Positions 9,091-19,432 of a stretch of 64,000 nucleotides of DNA are shown in pieces; position 1 is the stretch's first letter; each line of letters opens with the position of its first letter. A program made the position numbers and the translations under genes. The notes under the pieces are model-generated. The model searched no databases and was not told where the DNA came from. It was given only the letters and a program-made list of their open reading frames with translations. Source of the stretch: a virus; the IMG/VR virus record IMGVR_UViG_3300025120_000017, positions 107,835-171,834 of that record; one strand, written 5' to 3'.

Positions 9091-9756
9091 TTAACATATG
9101 ATTATTCTTCTTCTTGAAGAACCTCCACCACTTAGACCTTTTATTTCAACCCTATCTAAAGATACATTACCACTCGTAGATGTTGCTCTTAAACTTATTG
9201 TACCAGCACTATGTCCAGCATCAGCACTAATTGCACCAGTTGCTACTTGTCTGTTTGTATTGTGGGTAGTAAAAGTCCTATTTGTTCCTTGTGGAATTTG
9301 TTGTGTAAGGATTTGATTAATAGAACATGATGTAATCATTATTAGTGAATCCTCTTCAACTGTTAAATTTTGAGTGTTTGGTGTTGCTTGACCACCCGTT
9401 CTTGTGTATGCTCCAATACCACCGCTATCGGTAAAACTTCTTATGTGAACAGATACTGGATTCCACATGTTTTGATTAAAACTTACTACAACATTATGAG
9501 TTCCAGTAGGAGGGTCTACTAAATAAAAGAAAGACATTCTTTGTCCTAATCCACCTCTATTAGTGCTATGTAATTGTGTTAATGAAACTCCATTGTAAGT
9601 ACATGGATTACTGCCTAACCCAACATTATTTGCATGAGTTATTTGAACAACAAGTAATCTATTGTTCCCTGTATTTTGATTATGTGAATAACTTTTAGAA
9701 TATCCCGAAGGCGTAGCATTACTATTTGTTACATTTCCTTTAGTTGGAGCTGCCAT
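9091..9756 (-). CDS. Beta-rich adhesin/fibre-tip-like protein
   Basis: A 221-residue protein, almost all short strands rich in Asn, Thr, Gly and Ser, with few charged residues until a C-terminal Ser-Arg-Arg-Arg-Ile cluster. Segments such as NRLLVVQITHANN, CTYNGVSLTQL and LVDPPTGTHNVVVSFN resemble the jelly-roll-like repeats found in secreted and phage adhesion proteins of Bacteroidota. It lies at the end of the fibre gene series, so receptor binding or fibre capping is the likely role. This is inference from composition and context. Confidence 0.55.
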   Translation of the reverse strand: MAAPTKGNVTNSNATPSGYSKSYSHNQNTGNNRLLVVQITHANNVGLGSNPCTYNGVSLTQLHSTNRGGLGQRMSFFYLVDPPTGTHNVVVSFNQNMWNPVSVHIRSFTDSGGIGAYTRTGGQATPNTQNLTVEEDSLIMITSCSINQILTQQIPQGTNRTFTTHNTNRQVATGAISADAGHSAGTISLRATSTSGNVSLDRVEIKGLSGGGSSRRRIIIC

Positions 9757-9757
9757 A

Positions 9758-10042
9758 TTATAAATCGTTTATGTCTTTAATTTCAATTAAATTTCTTCCT
9801 TCTAGTGTATTTACTTCCGTTCTTGCCTCATTTACTGAATCAATATCATTAAAAAATGTATTTATTGATACCTCTCCCAGTTCTAACTTGGTTCTGTTTT
9901 CTCCTAAAAAAACTCCTAAAGTACTATCATATTGTTCATTTATTTCATTTGCGATGTTAACATCTTCGGTATATCCGACATCTGTATATTTAAGAGAATC
10001 GGTTCCTTCCAATTCTATTTTGCTGATTATATAGTATTTCAT
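9758..10042 (-). CDS. Hypothetical protein, 94 aa
   Basis: A small acidic protein (MKYYIISKIELEGTDSL) lying 1 bp upstream of the adhesin-like gene and within the fibre operon. It could be a fibre chaperone or attachment factor. No family recognised. Confidence 0.55.
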   Translation of the reverse strand: MKYYIISKIELEGTDSLKYTDVGYTEDVNIANEINEQYDSTLGVFLGENRTKLELGEVSINTFFNDIDSVNEARTEVNTLEGRNLIEIKDINDL

Positions 10043-10065
10043 TTTGTGTCGATTGTTATTTTAAA

Positions 10066-10461
10066 TTAATCTAAATAAGTTACTTCAACACTACCGACAC
10101 TAGGAAAAAATTCTTCAATGATTTGTTTACCGTAATTGCTCATTGCATAATGAAGAGCACTTAGTCCAGTTTTTCCACCATCAGAATATACATATTTGTC
10201 AGAACCATCTTCGTTTTCCATTTCAAAGTCTTGTCCCATAATATTTTTTTCTGAATCTGCAATTTTTAATTGAACGGTGTTATTAGAATTCCATTCATTA
10301 GCTTCTCCGTAACACCAATTAAAAGGTACATTAAAATTTTGAACAGTTTCTCTTCCTGTTCCTATGTTTCCTGGACAAGAAATTTTTCTTATTCCGGCTG
10401 CGTAAATATTAAGACCTCCGGCCTTAATTTCACAATCCTCTGTTAAAGTTATAGTTATCAT
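10066..10461 (-). CDS. Hypothetical fibre-operon protein, 131 aa
   Basis: A beta-rich N-terminus (ITITLTEDCEIKAGGLNIYA), two Cys, then an acidic region (GQDFEMENEDGSD) and an SALHYAMSNYGKQIIEEFFP helix. It lies between the long fibre and the adhesin-like gene. Not recognised. Confidence 0.55.
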   Translation of the reverse strand: MITITLTEDCEIKAGGLNIYAAGIRKISCPGNIGTGRETVQNFNVPFNWCYGEANEWNSNNTVQLKIADSEKNIMGQDFEMENEDGSDKYVYSDGGKTGLSALHYAMSNYGKQIIEEFFPSVGSVEVTYLD

Positions 10462-10485
10462 ATCTTATTTATTTTTATTTATTTA

Positions 10486-13400
10486 CTAATCTTCTGTATA
10501 TCTTATATCAACACTTAAATAAACACTTGTTCCACTTGCGGCACTTGTTTCTATCCAAACCCAACTATTTGCTGGAATAGTAGCATCACTTAATGATGCA
10601 ATATCTCCGGTTGTTGTACTTGTTGTTGCAGCACTTGTTGTTAATGCATTCCCGGCATCACTTCTAGTAGGATGATGTTTTAATTGATAAGTTGTATCTG
10701 GTGATGTTCCAGTTGAACAAGCAATTACTTCTTGTACTGTTATAGCAACATCAGTTCTAAAAATTGTAATATCATCAGAAGCTGTTGGTTCTTGTAAAGT
10801 AAATGTTTTACTTAAAGAAACTGGGGCACCTGTTCCTGTATCTCCTTTTTCTCCTTTAATACCTGAAGTCTTAGATATTCTCATACCTTGAGTAAAGTTC
10901 CAAGTACCATTTGCTGAGATAGTTGTTGTATTCTGATATGATTGCAATTTAATTTCAACTTCATCACCTACATCTAAATCAAGTGAAATACTACCCGATA
11001 CGCCATCCCAAGTAGAATCATCAACAGCATCCGACGCAGCAAAAGCACCATTTGGTGTTTTTATGCTTCCGTTAATAAATGCTTGTAAATTGTAATATGC
11101 AGAAGTACTATTTGTAGCAAATAAATTAACTTCAAATTGATAAGTTCCAGCACCACTTGTTGAGCTAACAACAAACTTTTTATTTGTATTATCCCAATCA
11201 CCGTTCTTGTCTATCGCTCCTGTTACGGTGTCATCAAAATTAATAGTAGTTGCGTTGTTAGCAACAGTAATAAGTTGGTTGGTACTTCCAAAACCTAAAT
11301 CAACAAGTAATCCACCACCTACGGCTGGCGTTTCTGATAAGTTTTTCCATTTTAATCCTGTTGCTTCCGTACTATCAGCTACTAATGCTTGTCCGTTAGT
11401 TCCAACTGGCAATCTTGCATCGGCAGTATCGTATGTATAAACATCTCCTTTTGTTGTTAATGGACTTGAACTACCAGCTGCTCCCCAAGAAAGAACTCCT
11501 GAACCATCAGTTTTCAAAAATTGTCCGTTAGAACCGGTGTCGTTTGGAAATGTTAAAGTATAACTTGCACCTGCAGAATGCGGTGGTGATTTAAGTTTTA
11601 TACCGTGATTATTATTCCAACAATTTAATTGAATATAACCATCTTGTGATGAACCATCTCCTTTTGCAATAAAAGCTGCAATAGAACTTGTAGAAGTACT
11701 ACTGACATTTCCTGTCATTTCTATTGCATTTGATGAACTAATCGTAAACGGTTCCGTTGAAGTTGTTCCGTTGTATATACGGAAAGTGCTATCGCTTTCG
11801 TTACCTATTGACCATTTAAAATTCCCTTGATTTAAAAATTTTATAAAAACTCCTGTATCAGCAGTCGTGTCTAGTGATATATTTGGGTTTGAGCTGAAAC
11901 TGCTTTTAAAAGTTAAAATATCTTTTACAGTAGAATTAAATGTAGTTGCCTGTCCTAAATGAACATTACCATCATTTCTAAAGTCCCATAACGAAGCATC
12001 ATTAATATCAGTAACTTTGAAACCACTTGTACTTGCTGAATTATCAGAACCTTTAACTAGTGTGTCGTCTTGTAGGCTAATTCCTTCGCTTCCTATGACG
12101 TTTGAACCGTTGGCAATTGTTTTTCCGTTCCTTATTCTAAAGGTTTCTAAATGCGCAAGAGTTCCAAAAATTAAACTCATATCATTTGAACCATGCCATA
12201 CATTTTGCATTCTACTAGAAAAATAACCACTAACATTAAAATCAATTGATGCTTTTTCTCCAGCTACTAAAGAGCCAGTTTTGTTTATTCTTAAAGCCGT
12301 ATGGTTTGCGCTTGTATTTTCTAAAGTTAACCCCGTAAAGGCATCACCTGCTAAACTTGAATGTATTTCTCCTGCTACATCTAAATCATAACTTGGAATT
12401 ATTTGTTTTATTCCTACTTTTCCATTCCTAATTCTAAAAGTTTCTAAATGCGCTAAAGTTCCTAATGTTAAACTAATATCATTTGAACCATGCCATACAT
12501 TTTGCATTCTACTAGAAAAATAACCACTAACATTAAAATCTATAGAAGCTTTTTCACCTGCAACTAATGAACCAGTTTTATTAATTAAAATACCTGTATG
12601 ATCTGTATTTGTGTTTTCTAAAGTTAGAGAAGGAATAGTAGAACTTGCATTTTTAAAAGTTAAATCATTACCATTTAAATCAAGTATTCTATCTCCTGTT
12701 AAAGTTCCATCAGCAGTATAAATAGAACTACCACCAGTTCCGCTAGTTCCTATTCTAACTACTCCGTTTTCATTCCATAAATCGCCAGCTGATAAACCAC
12801 TTGAGCTAGTAGGCATATTAACATTTATAGTGTTAGTTTTAACTGCTACTTTAGTTGTTACCGTTCCACTATCTGCCACCCTTAACTCTAATCTTCCCGT
12901 ATGACTACCTGCTGTATTGCTTTCAATTATTGATACAAATCTTGCATAAGTTGCCTGAGCACTGCTTGAGTTATGTAAATCAATATTGAAACCTGCTCCG
13001 TAGCCAGTTGGATTTGCTGGTCTACAAAATGTAAAAGTAGATGAGGTATTAGAATCACCTATGATATTAACATCTTGGCCTACTAGTATATCTCCGTTAT
13101 TTCTAAAGTCCCATTTAGAATCATCATTTGTATCAACTATTTTAAATCCACTTGTACTTGCTGAATTATCAGAACCTTTAACAAGGGTATTGCCTTGTAA
13201 AGAAATACTTTCACTTCCTACAACAGCATCTTCACCTACTATAAATTTATGTGTTGCTAAAGCACCAGCGGCAGCTAAAAAGTAATGCGGAACATTTGCG
13301 CCTATCTTAGTGTGTGCTCCACTCCATTGGTCAGAAAAGTGCATGTAACTTGTTGTTCCTGATCCTCTTCTTAGTTGTATTGCTTTTTGTGGTCCGATAT

Positions 13401-13851
13401 CTAAACCTAAATAATTAAAGGAAACTCCATTAACATAATTACCAGCGTTATCAATATTTATTGCGTTTTGTCTAGTTCCCCATCTATCATAATATTCTGT
13501 AACTGGAATACCAATAGAACTATTATAATAATGATCTATTCTATCAGTTGTACCTGTTAGTCTACCCTTAAAAGTTAATTTATTACTATCAAGTTCAAGT
13601 TCTCTATCACCCGTTAAAGTACCATCAGCGGTATAAATACTAGAACCCCCACCGCCCCCACCGGCTTCATTCCATACGGCTGCTCCGGCTGTTGCATCAA
13701 CACAATTATATGCTTTATCATTCGTAACATCTATCCATGTTGAACCTACTGAAAATCCAGTAGAAGTATCATCATTTACAGTCGGTGCTGCGGTTGCATC
13801 GAATTTATTTCCTTGTATCTTTAAAAGATTAATATTTGGTGTAGCACTCAT
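10486..13851 (-). CDS. Long tail fibre with tandem repeats
   Basis: A 1121-residue fibre. The N-terminus (about 1-100) carries the small Trp/Asn-rich module often seen at the virion-proximal end of such proteins, followed by a poly-Gly linker. The unit [14 protein letters not shown] occurs twice (near 93 and 375), and [11 protein letters not shown] occurs twice. A 70-plus-residue block beginning LTLENT and ending FRIRNGK is duplicated in tandem. A short [12 protein letters not shown] collagen-like element lies near residue 1000. The C-terminal 100 residues form a distinct beta-rich domain, probably the receptor-binding or trimerising end. The repeats and likely trimeric architecture fit a host-recognition fibre. 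Confidence 0.8.
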   Translation of the reverse strand: MSATPNINLLKIQGNKFDATAAPTVNDDTSTGFSVGSTWIDVTNDKAYNCVDATAGAAVWNEAGGGGGGSSIYTADGTLTGDRELELDSNKLTFKGRLTGTTDRIDHYYNSSIGIPVTEYYDRWGTRQNAINIDNAGNYVNGVSFNYLGLDIGPQKAIQLRRGSGTTSYMHFSDQWSGAHTKIGANVPHYFLAAAGALATHKFIVGEDAVVGSESISLQGNTLVKGSDNSASTSGFKIVDTNDDSKWDFRNNGDILVGQDVNIIGDSNTSSTFTFCRPANPTGYGAGFNIDLHNSSSAQATYARFVSIIESNTAGSHTGRLELRVADSGTVTTKVAVKTNTINVNMPTSSSGLSAGDLWNENGVVRIGTSGTGGSSIYTADGTLTGDRILDLNGNDLTFKNASSTIPSLTLENTNTDHTGILINKTGSLVAGEKASIDFNVSGYFSSRMQNVWHGSNDISLTLGTLAHLETFRIRNGKVGIKQIIPSYDLDVAGEIHSSLAGDAFTGLTLENTSANHTALRINKTGSLVAGEKASIDFNVSGYFSSRMQNVWHGSNDMSLIFGTLAHLETFRIRNGKTIANGSNVIGSEGISLQDDTLVKGSDNSASTSGFKVTDINDASLWDFRNDGNVHLGQATTFNSTVKDILTFKSSFSSNPNISLDTTADTGVFIKFLNQGNFKWSIGNESDSTFRIYNGTTSTEPFTISSSNAIEMTGNVSSTSTSSIAAFIAKGDGSSQDGYIQLNCWNNNHGIKLKSPPHSAGASYTLTFPNDTGSNGQFLKTDGSGVLSWGAAGSSSPLTTKGDVYTYDTADARLPVGTNGQALVADSTEATGLKWKNLSETPAVGGGLLVDLGFGSTNQLITVANNATTINFDDTVTGAIDKNGDWDNTNKKFVVSSTSGAGTYQFEVNLFATNSTSAYYNLQAFINGSIKTPNGAFAASDAVDDSTWDGVSGSISLDLDVGDEVEIKLQSYQNTTTISANGTWNFTQGMRISKTSGIKGEKGDTGTGAPVSLSKTFTLQEPTASDDITIFRTDVAITVQEVIACSTGTSPDTTYQLKHHPTRSDAGNALTTSAATTSTTTGDIASLSDATIPANSWVWIETSAASGTSVYLSVDIRYTED
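12121..12626. repeat. Tandem direct repeat inside the long fibre gene
   Basis: Two copies of about 209 bp at 12121-12329 and 12418-12626, about 297 bp apart. They share an uninterrupted identical stretch of roughly 63-65 bases (12181-12243 versus 12478-12540) that encodes the [17 protein letters not shown] segment. The flanks have diverged mainly at third codon positions, so the duplication is not brand new but has been kept close by selection or gene conversion. Confidence 0.85.
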
Positions 13852-13858
13852 ATATTAT

Positions 13859-14035
13859 TTAATTATTTTCTTCTTGTGATTCTAACCATTCTGTGTATTC
13901 TTTGGGCGGTTCATCACTCCAAAACCAACCATTTTTTTCAATCTTATTATCTTTTGTGATAATCGTTCCGTCTGAAAATCCCACTCTACCTGCTGAATTC
14001 CATTCATCATTTTCTTCGTTGTATATATAGAACAT
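13859..14035 (-). CDS. Small acidic protein between fibre genes, 58 aa
   Basis: A complete ATG-to-TAA frame encoding 58 residues that begin MFYIYNEENDEWNSAGR and end in a Glu/Asn-rich tail. Trp-rich elements (NGWFWSDEPP, YTEWLES) suggest a small folded domain like the Trp-rich segments at fibre ends. It fills the 200-bp gap between two fibre genes with the same strand and spacing as its neighbours. It could be a fibre chaperone or accessory subunit. Function unknown. Confidence 0.65.
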   Translation of the reverse strand: MFYIYNEENDEWNSAGRVGFSDGTIITKDNKIEKNGWFWSDEPPKEYTEWLESQEENN

Positions 14036-14054
14036 AATTTTAATTTTTATTTTA

Positions 14055-15686
14055 TTATGTAATTGCTACCGTCCATCCTTTTGCTGTTGCTATTGCTATC
14101 TCTGCACTTGTAACTGAAGATGAGCCTGGATTGTCTTGAACATTTATAGTTTGTGTTCCATTAGCTGTACCTAAATTGTTAAAAATAACTACGATTTGTG
14201 CTTGTTCTAAATTACAATATCTATATGAATGTCCTACAGTTAGGTTGGTTATTAATACTTCTTGTAAAGCATAACAGCCTTGAAACCAGTTTCCACAGCT
14301 TGTTATATTTGCACCATCCCATGCGGGTATTTTTACCAAACTCTGACAATTATTGAAGGCAGCACTAAAAGAAGTAGTTGTTGTATTAATTACAATGTTA
14401 GGCAATTCCTCCAAAGAAGTATTGCTTAAAAATACTCTAGTCATTGATGTTGGAGGGGTGCCATTAAAGGTACCCCACTTTTTTATCTGATTAGCATTTT
14501 GAGCAAAATATGGATGTATTCCTGTTCCTAATTGCGCAGGACTTTTTCTAAGACCACTATATATAAACATATACTGCATACTGGTAGATGAACTAAAATC
14601 AAATGCGCTTAAATCATCTATCCTATATGTGTTCCTAAACATAAATTGACTATTAGTTACATTACTGCAATCAAAGACCTTTACTTCTTCTAAATAAATG
14701 CATTGGTCAAACATATAATCTGTCCTAGTTAAGTTGTTTGGGAATGTGGCATTGCAGCTTATTAGATTTGTACAGCCAATAAACATACTTTTGACGTCCG
14801 TTGCACTTGAACAGTCTAAATTAAAGTCTCCACCCCACTTATTTCCTGAAAATACAGCAGTAAAGACTTGAATATTGGAACAACTTGTAATCGGACAAAC
14901 CATTAGTGTACTACAAGCATAAAACATGTTTTGAATGCTAATAAGGTTAGGGGCATCAGCATCTAAACTCCAAGGTTCTATGTATTCTATCTCATAGCAA
15001 TTGTAAAACATTTCCGTAACTCCTGTAGCACTAGATAAATCTAATTTTGGAACTTCTAATAATAATACACATTGACGAAAACACCTATAAAAATTAGTAA
15101 CATTAGAAGTATCTATTCCAACTACCTTTTGTAATCTGTAACTTAAATAAAATGCTTGCGACATGTTTGTAACATTACAAGTTCCCACAAATTCAAATTG
15201 CTCTAATCCCGAATTATTGTAAAAACTACTTGCTAATGATGTGATATTAACACTTGCCATTTTGCAATCAATGATATTATTATTTGCTGAACCTGCACTA
15301 GCATCATTAGGATTTAATAAATTACCCATAACAAAGGAAGTAAGGTTTTGCCCAGATTGAGGTGTTAATGTAACTATTGCCTGTCTGTATCCTTCAGTAG
15401 TTTGTGTTGTTGCTGAAATATGTGTAAAGTCAATAGAATAGTCTGCAAATGCTCCCGAAGAATAATTTACTGAACCCTGCCCATCACCCCAATCAACAGT
15501 ATAATCACCTGCCGCTTGTAATCTTATGTGATTGCCAAACTTTTCATATATCTTAACTAGTAGATAAACTTTTTGGTCACCATCAGATAATACAGGTAAA
15601 TCTAAATATTCAGGATTCCGAATATACTTTCTGAAAGATTTTTGCCCTCCTAATAATCTGCCGTTATTTATTATTATATTTGCCAT
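14055..15686 (-). CDS. BspA/DUF285-type leucine-rich repeat surface protein
   Basis: A 543-residue protein. After an N-terminal region with DWGDGQGSVNY (a PKD-like turn, about 86-96), residues about 130-480 are serial 22-25-residue repeats of the form N-I-T-S/x-M-F-x-x-C/S-x-x-L (for example SIQNMFYACSTL, VKSMFIGCTNL, TRTDYMFDQC). These are the BspA-like or DUF285 leucine-rich repeats known from bacterial and mycoplasma adhesins. No signal peptide is present and it lies between two fibre genes, so it is best read as a tail-fibre adhesin rather than a host surface protein. C-terminal strands follow the repeats. Confidence 0.75.
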   Translation of the reverse strand: MANIIINNGRLLGGQKSFRKYIRNPEYLDLPVLSDGDQKVYLLVKIYEKFGNHIRLQAAGDYTVDWGDGQGSVNYSSGAFADYSIDFTHISATTQTTEGYRQAIVTLTPQSGQNLTSFVMGNLLNPNDASAGSANNNIIDCKMASVNITSLASSFYNNSGLEQFEFVGTCNVTNMSQAFYLSYRLQKVVGIDTSNVTNFYRCFRQCVLLLEVPKLDLSSATGVTEMFYNCYEIEYIEPWSLDADAPNLISIQNMFYACSTLMVCPITSCSNIQVFTAVFSGNKWGGDFNLDCSSATDVKSMFIGCTNLISCNATFPNNLTRTDYMFDQCIYLEEVKVFDCSNVTNSQFMFRNTYRIDDLSAFDFSSSTSMQYMFIYSGLRKSPAQLGTGIHPYFAQNANQIKKWGTFNGTPPTSMTRVFLSNTSLEELPNIVINTTTTSFSAAFNNCQSLVKIPAWDGANITSCGNWFQGCYALQEVLITNLTVGHSYRYCNLEQAQIVVIFNNLGTANGTQTINVQDNPGSSSVTSAEIAIATAKGWTVAIT

Positions 15687-15701
15687 AATTTATGTTATTT
15701 A

Positions 15702-18700
15702 TCATCCTCTAATTAATCTAATCCAAGTATTATCTGCAACTGCAGTAAACCAATAGTTTCCATTGTAATGTGATTGTCCTTGATAGGTTCCTGTTATTGT
15801 ACTTCCTGTATAATTACCATTAACATCCCAATTAGATGTTGTTTCTAATAATGTTGCTACTGCTCCTGCTGATAGATAGGCTTCAATTATTGGAATTTCT
15901 GAAACTTGTCCAACTCCAGCACTAGTTTTACCTAACATACAGGGCTGAGTAACATCTTGCATTTTATCGTAAGTAACTTTATCAGCTCCAATGGTAACCA
16001 CTCCAGTATTACTTATTGTAGTGTCTCCACTCATTGCTACCGAAGTTGCAGCGTTTGAAGAGTTACCTACAAATATTTGTCCATTATTTAAAGTTGGTGT
16101 TCCACCTCCACCAGCTTCAGATACACCATAACATTCCCATTTACTTGTGTCGGTGCTATATCTAAATCTCGCAGCTACTACATCACCAACTATAGTTGTG
16201 TTTGGAAGGGTTATACCATTAATTCCAGTGTAAATAGCATTCCAAGTAATTGCTCTAGCAGTGCCATCATCATCTAATCGAAACTCAAGTCTTTGTCCAT
16301 TTCTAGGAGTTCCTGTTGGAGCATTTATACCTACTGCACCACCTAGTGCCTGATAATCAACAAAGTCTGTGAAGTCTCCATCCCAACTTGCCGATGTGCC
16401 TGTATTTTCAAAAGTCCTTACAATCTTAGTATAATCTCTAAGATTGTCCATTTCTACCTTTTTCTTATTATTAGAATCAAATATATCCTCAATAAGCATT
16501 ACTTCCCCGCCAACAAGAACTGTCTTCTGTGTGATAGGAGTAATTTCTGAAGCTTTATTGCTATGTATTGCAGTATCAAATTCAGTATAAAAATTTAAGT
16601 ACTTAATAGCACCTTGATTTGCATCATCTCTTATCATTACTTGTGCTGCTGTACTTCCGCTATATAAAGGAAGAGTTTGGGTAAGTGACCATGCTGGGGA
16701 ATCTAATACTACACTAGATTCATTAATTGTAATGCTTGATGTATCACCGCCAGTGCCTCCATAATGTTCAAGTTTTATAGATGCATCTTGTAAACTAATT
16801 TTTCTATGAGATGCATCAGATATTTTAGTTTGTTTCCAAAACGCTGAACCTGTCCCAAAAATATTTGATTGGTCCCATTCTACAGTATGAAATTGGCTAT
16901 TATTTTTAATATTACTTTTATATGCATCAAAATAGTAGTCTTGAGCATATAAGTTTCTTGTAGATGTTCCTTTATTTAATGCATATGGTACTGCAGTTGG
17001 TCCGTTTATCCAACCTGAAAATAATTTAGATCCACTTACAGTAATGCCTGGTGTTCCTGGGTTTGTTGCTCCTGGAGTACCACTATATATTTCTAAGTAT
17101 ACTGGCTTTCCTGTAGATGTAGCGCCTATCTGGTCAGTCTTTGCTCTTGCGCTTGAATCCGTTGCACCTGAGTAACTATCATTAACAACACTTTGCCAAT
17201 CTTGCACAGATCCTGAAGGGCCTGTTGGTCCTGGTACAGTGCTTTGTGCACCTGTATTACCTTGAACTCCTTGAACTCCTTGAATTCCTTGAGATCCTTG
17301 TGGTCCTGTAACTCCTATTAGTCCTGTAGGACCAACTACCGTACTTGCGGCTCCTGTTGGGCCAGCAACACCTTGGGCTCCTGTTGGTCCTATTGGCCCT
17401 TGAGCTCCAGTAGTTCCTATTGTACCTACAGGTCCCTGTGGCCCAGTAGCTCCAATAGCTCCAGGCGTTCCGGCCGATCCTGTCGGTCCTTGTGCACCTG
17501 TTACCCCAGTTCCCAATACGCCAGTTGGCACAATCGTCCAATCAGAATTTGTACCTCCTAAAGAAGATACATAAAAAGGTGTATCTAATGTTATATCCCC
17601 GCTTCCTGGACTATATCCAATAACTTTACAATCTGCAAATTGATTAGGAATGTTGTCATTTATAATTCTAGCAAACTGACCTGGTGCAAATGCTTGACCT
17701 GATGGAAATGAAGTAATAGTAAGAGGGTTAATATCAATTAATCCAAATGATTGTGTACTTCTTATTATTGCGCCTGCGCCTGTTAGCCCTTGTGCACCGT
17801 TAAGACCATTAAATCCAGTTACTCCTGTCGCTCCTTGACTTCCTTGGAGTCCTGAGATTCCTTGAGCTCCTGTAGGTCCAGCAGGACCTACAGGACCACC
17901 GCTTGGTCCTGTTGGGCCAATTGCAGTAGCACCTGTGGCACCTATTGGCCCAGTTACTCCTTGAGGCCCTGTTGGTCCTGGTAAACCAGTACCTGTAATT
18001 ACCCAGCTATTTGATGGGTTGGTATCAGCACCTGGATTTATATAAAAAGGTGCATCAAATTGTAATGCGCCAGTATTGTTATTAAATGAAGATACTCTAC
18101 TTACTTGAAAATCACTAGGTGATAAAGTTTTTGAAATCTGTACATATGAGCCTACCACGAATGCAGTACCATATGAATTGGTTCCAATATTAGGTACTAC
18201 ATTAAGTTGAGATGTACTTCCGTTATTCAATGAAAATAGAGTTGCAGATGTTGCATATAATCCAGGGCCACTAGCACCAGCTGCACCTGTTACTCCTATT
18301 CCTGTAGGTCCTGCTGGTCCTGCTACTGTACTATTTGCACCTGTTGCTCCTGTTACTCCAGTACCTGTAGCTCCTATCGGTCCTGTAGGTCCTATTGGTC
18401 CTGGAACAGTAGATTGAGCTCCTTGAGTTCCTTGAATTCCTTGAATTCCTTGAGCTCCTGTAGGTCCTGCCACTGTACTATTTGCACCTGTTGGTCCTGT
18501 TACTCCAATTCCTGTTGCTCCAACAGGTCCAATATTACCTTGACTACCTGTAGCTCCAGTAGGTCCTGTAACACCAGGAACGCCACTACCACCTACGCCT
18601 ATTTTTGTCCAATCTAATGGATCAAATGTTGCTTTCTGTGTATCGAATTTTGCTATGTAATTGTAGGGTCCTAGTCCATCATCATAAAGAACTACCATAT

Positions 18701-18815
18701 CTTTTTTATATGGATAGTTAGCTGACCACTGTTCTTTATACCTAAAGTTATTATCTAACTCTGTATGAGTTAGTGGCCTATTTTTGTTACCTCTATAATT
18801 AATTTTATCTGCCAT
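15702..18815 (-). CDS. Collagen-like tail fibre
   Basis: A 1037-residue fibre. The N-terminus (1-75) is the probable attachment module (TELDNNFRYKEQW, WTKIG). Three blocks of Gly-X-Y triplets follow, at about 76-183, 276-348 and 431-536, rich in GPTG, GAQG and GIQG, which should form collagen triple helices. Between them sit two related globular inserts (184-275 and 349-430) that share the pattern DxPFYI/V...WxI...TG, an internal duplication. Residues after 536 form a long beta-rich shaft and a terminal knob ending NTWIRLIRG. Triple-helix blocks imply a trimer. Apparent frames on either strand inside the triplet blocks are artefacts of the repeats. Confidence 0.85.
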   Translation of the reverse strand: MADKINYRGNKNRPLTHTELDNNFRYKEQWSANYPYKKDMVVLYDDGLGPYNYIAKFDTQKATFDPLDWTKIGVGGSGVPGVTGPTGATGSQGNIGPVGATGIGVTGPTGANSTVAGPTGAQGIQGIQGTQGAQSTVPGPIGPTGPIGATGTGVTGATGANSTVAGPAGPTGIGVTGAAGASGPGLYATSATLFSLNNGSTSQLNVVPNIGTNSYGTAFVVGSYVQISKTLSPSDFQVSRVSSFNNNTGALQFDAPFYINPGADTNPSNSWVITGTGLPGPTGPQGVTGPIGATGATAIGPTGPSGGPVGPAGPTGAQGISGLQGSQGATGVTGFNGLNGAQGLTGAGAIIRSTQSFGLIDINPLTITSFPSGQAFAPGQFARIINDNIPNQFADCKVIGYSPGSGDITLDTPFYVSSLGGTNSDWTIVPTGVLGTGVTGAQGPTGSAGTPGAIGATGPQGPVGTIGTTGAQGPIGPTGAQGVAGPTGAASTVVGPTGLIGVTGPQGSQGIQGVQGVQGNTGAQSTVPGPTGPSGSVQDWQSVVNDSYSGATDSSARAKTDQIGATSTGKPVYLEIYSGTPGATNPGTPGITVSGSKLFSGWINGPTAVPYALNKGTSTRNLYAQDYYFDAYKSNIKNNSQFHTVEWDQSNIFGTGSAFWKQTKISDASHRKISLQDASIKLEHYGGTGGDTSSITINESSVVLDSPAWSLTQTLPLYSGSTAAQVMIRDDANQGAIKYLNFYTEFDTAIHSNKASEITPITQKTVLVGGEVMLIEDIFDSNNKKKVEMDNLRDYTKIVRTFENTGTSASWDGDFTDFVDYQALGGAVGINAPTGTPRNGQRLEFRLDDDGTARAITWNAIYTGINGITLPNTTIVGDVVAARFRYSTDTSKWECYGVSEAGGGGTPTLNNGQIFVGNSSNAATSVAMSGDTTISNTGVVTIGADKVTYDKMQDVTQPCMLGKTSAGVGQVSEIPIIEAYLSAGAVATLLETTSNWDVNGNYTGSTITGTYQGQSHYNGNYWFTAVADNTWIRLIRG

Positions 18816-18831
18816 TTAAGCAATTTTATTT

Positions 18832-19374
18832 TTATTCTAATCCGCTGTTATCAGTAGCAGGGTCATTAGGATTATATCCTAATACTCCAACATATCCTGG
18901 GTCTACATAACATACATCAACAGATGCATCTTCTCTAGTTGTCTTAAGAAGAGTATTTTTATTAAAGTATGTAATTAAAGAATCTTTTAAATATGCAACA
19001 CTTTTATTAGTGCCTGCAATTAATGAAGCATTCTTATAATTATTATATTCTGTATCTGTTTTTGACTTTGGATTCCCATCTGCTATATTATAAAAACTTA
19101 TATTACTTTTATACGAAACTGTGTTATTAATAAACCTAATGTTCTCTAAAAATATAAAATCACCTACTATACAATATTTATTAGGCTTTGTATCGTTTAT
19201 TAGGCTTGAATATCTAGCAAGAAAATCTGCTAAATCATTATAACTTATATAAGTTTTTTTACCAGATAATTTAGAAATAATCTTAAATGATAAATCATAA
19301 GAAATAAACCCTTGAGTTTCTAAGTCTTTTAGAAATAGATATGTATATTCAAGAGTAGTAATATCAAGTTCCAA
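18832..19374 (-). CDS. Hypothetical protein upstream of fibres, 180 aa (TTG start)
   Basis: Family not recognised. It begins with TTG (MELDITTLEYTYLFL), since no in-frame ATG exists nearby, and is alpha-helical to about residue 60 with a mixed C-terminal half rich in Asn and Tyr. It lies 16 bp upstream of the collagen-like fibre, so a fibre connector or baseplate role is possible. The start codon falls inside the 3' arm of a strong stem-loop (19368-19419), suggesting controlled translation. Confidence 0.6.
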   Translation of the reverse strand: MELDITTLEYTYLFLKDLETQGFISYDLSFKIISKLSGKKTYISYNDLADFLARYSSLINDTKPNKYCIVGDFIFLENIRFINNTVSYKSNISFYNIADGNPKSKTDTEYNNYKNASLIAGTNKSVAYLKDSLITYFNKNTLLKTTREDASVDVCYVDPGYVGVLGYNPNDPATDNSGLE

Positions 19375-19419
19375 CAGTACATATATTATTTTTATTATTT
19401 AATAGAGTACTATTGGAAC
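19368..19419 (-). promoter_or_regulatory. Stem-loop covering a TTG start codon
   Basis: Positions 19368-19380 pair with 19407-19419 (13 bp, with one position that is G-U in RNA), with a 26-nt AT-only loop. In the minus transcript the TTG start of the next gene lies within the 3' arm. No U-run follows. It may sequester the start or be a processing site, or be a weak end signal for the glycosyltransferase operon. Confidence 0.45.
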
Positions 19420-19432
19420 TTATAATCAAAAA

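Noticed and set aside
9098-9316. Plus-strand frame opposite the adhesin gene
   Set aside because: It is the antisense of a Ser/Gly/Thr-rich coding region, giving hydrophobic low-complexity residues without a leader.
17257-18617. Long open frames on both strands in the Gly-X-Y region
   Set aside because: They are frame shadows of the triplet repeats, with Cys/Ser/Trp/Arg runs and no plausible protein composition.
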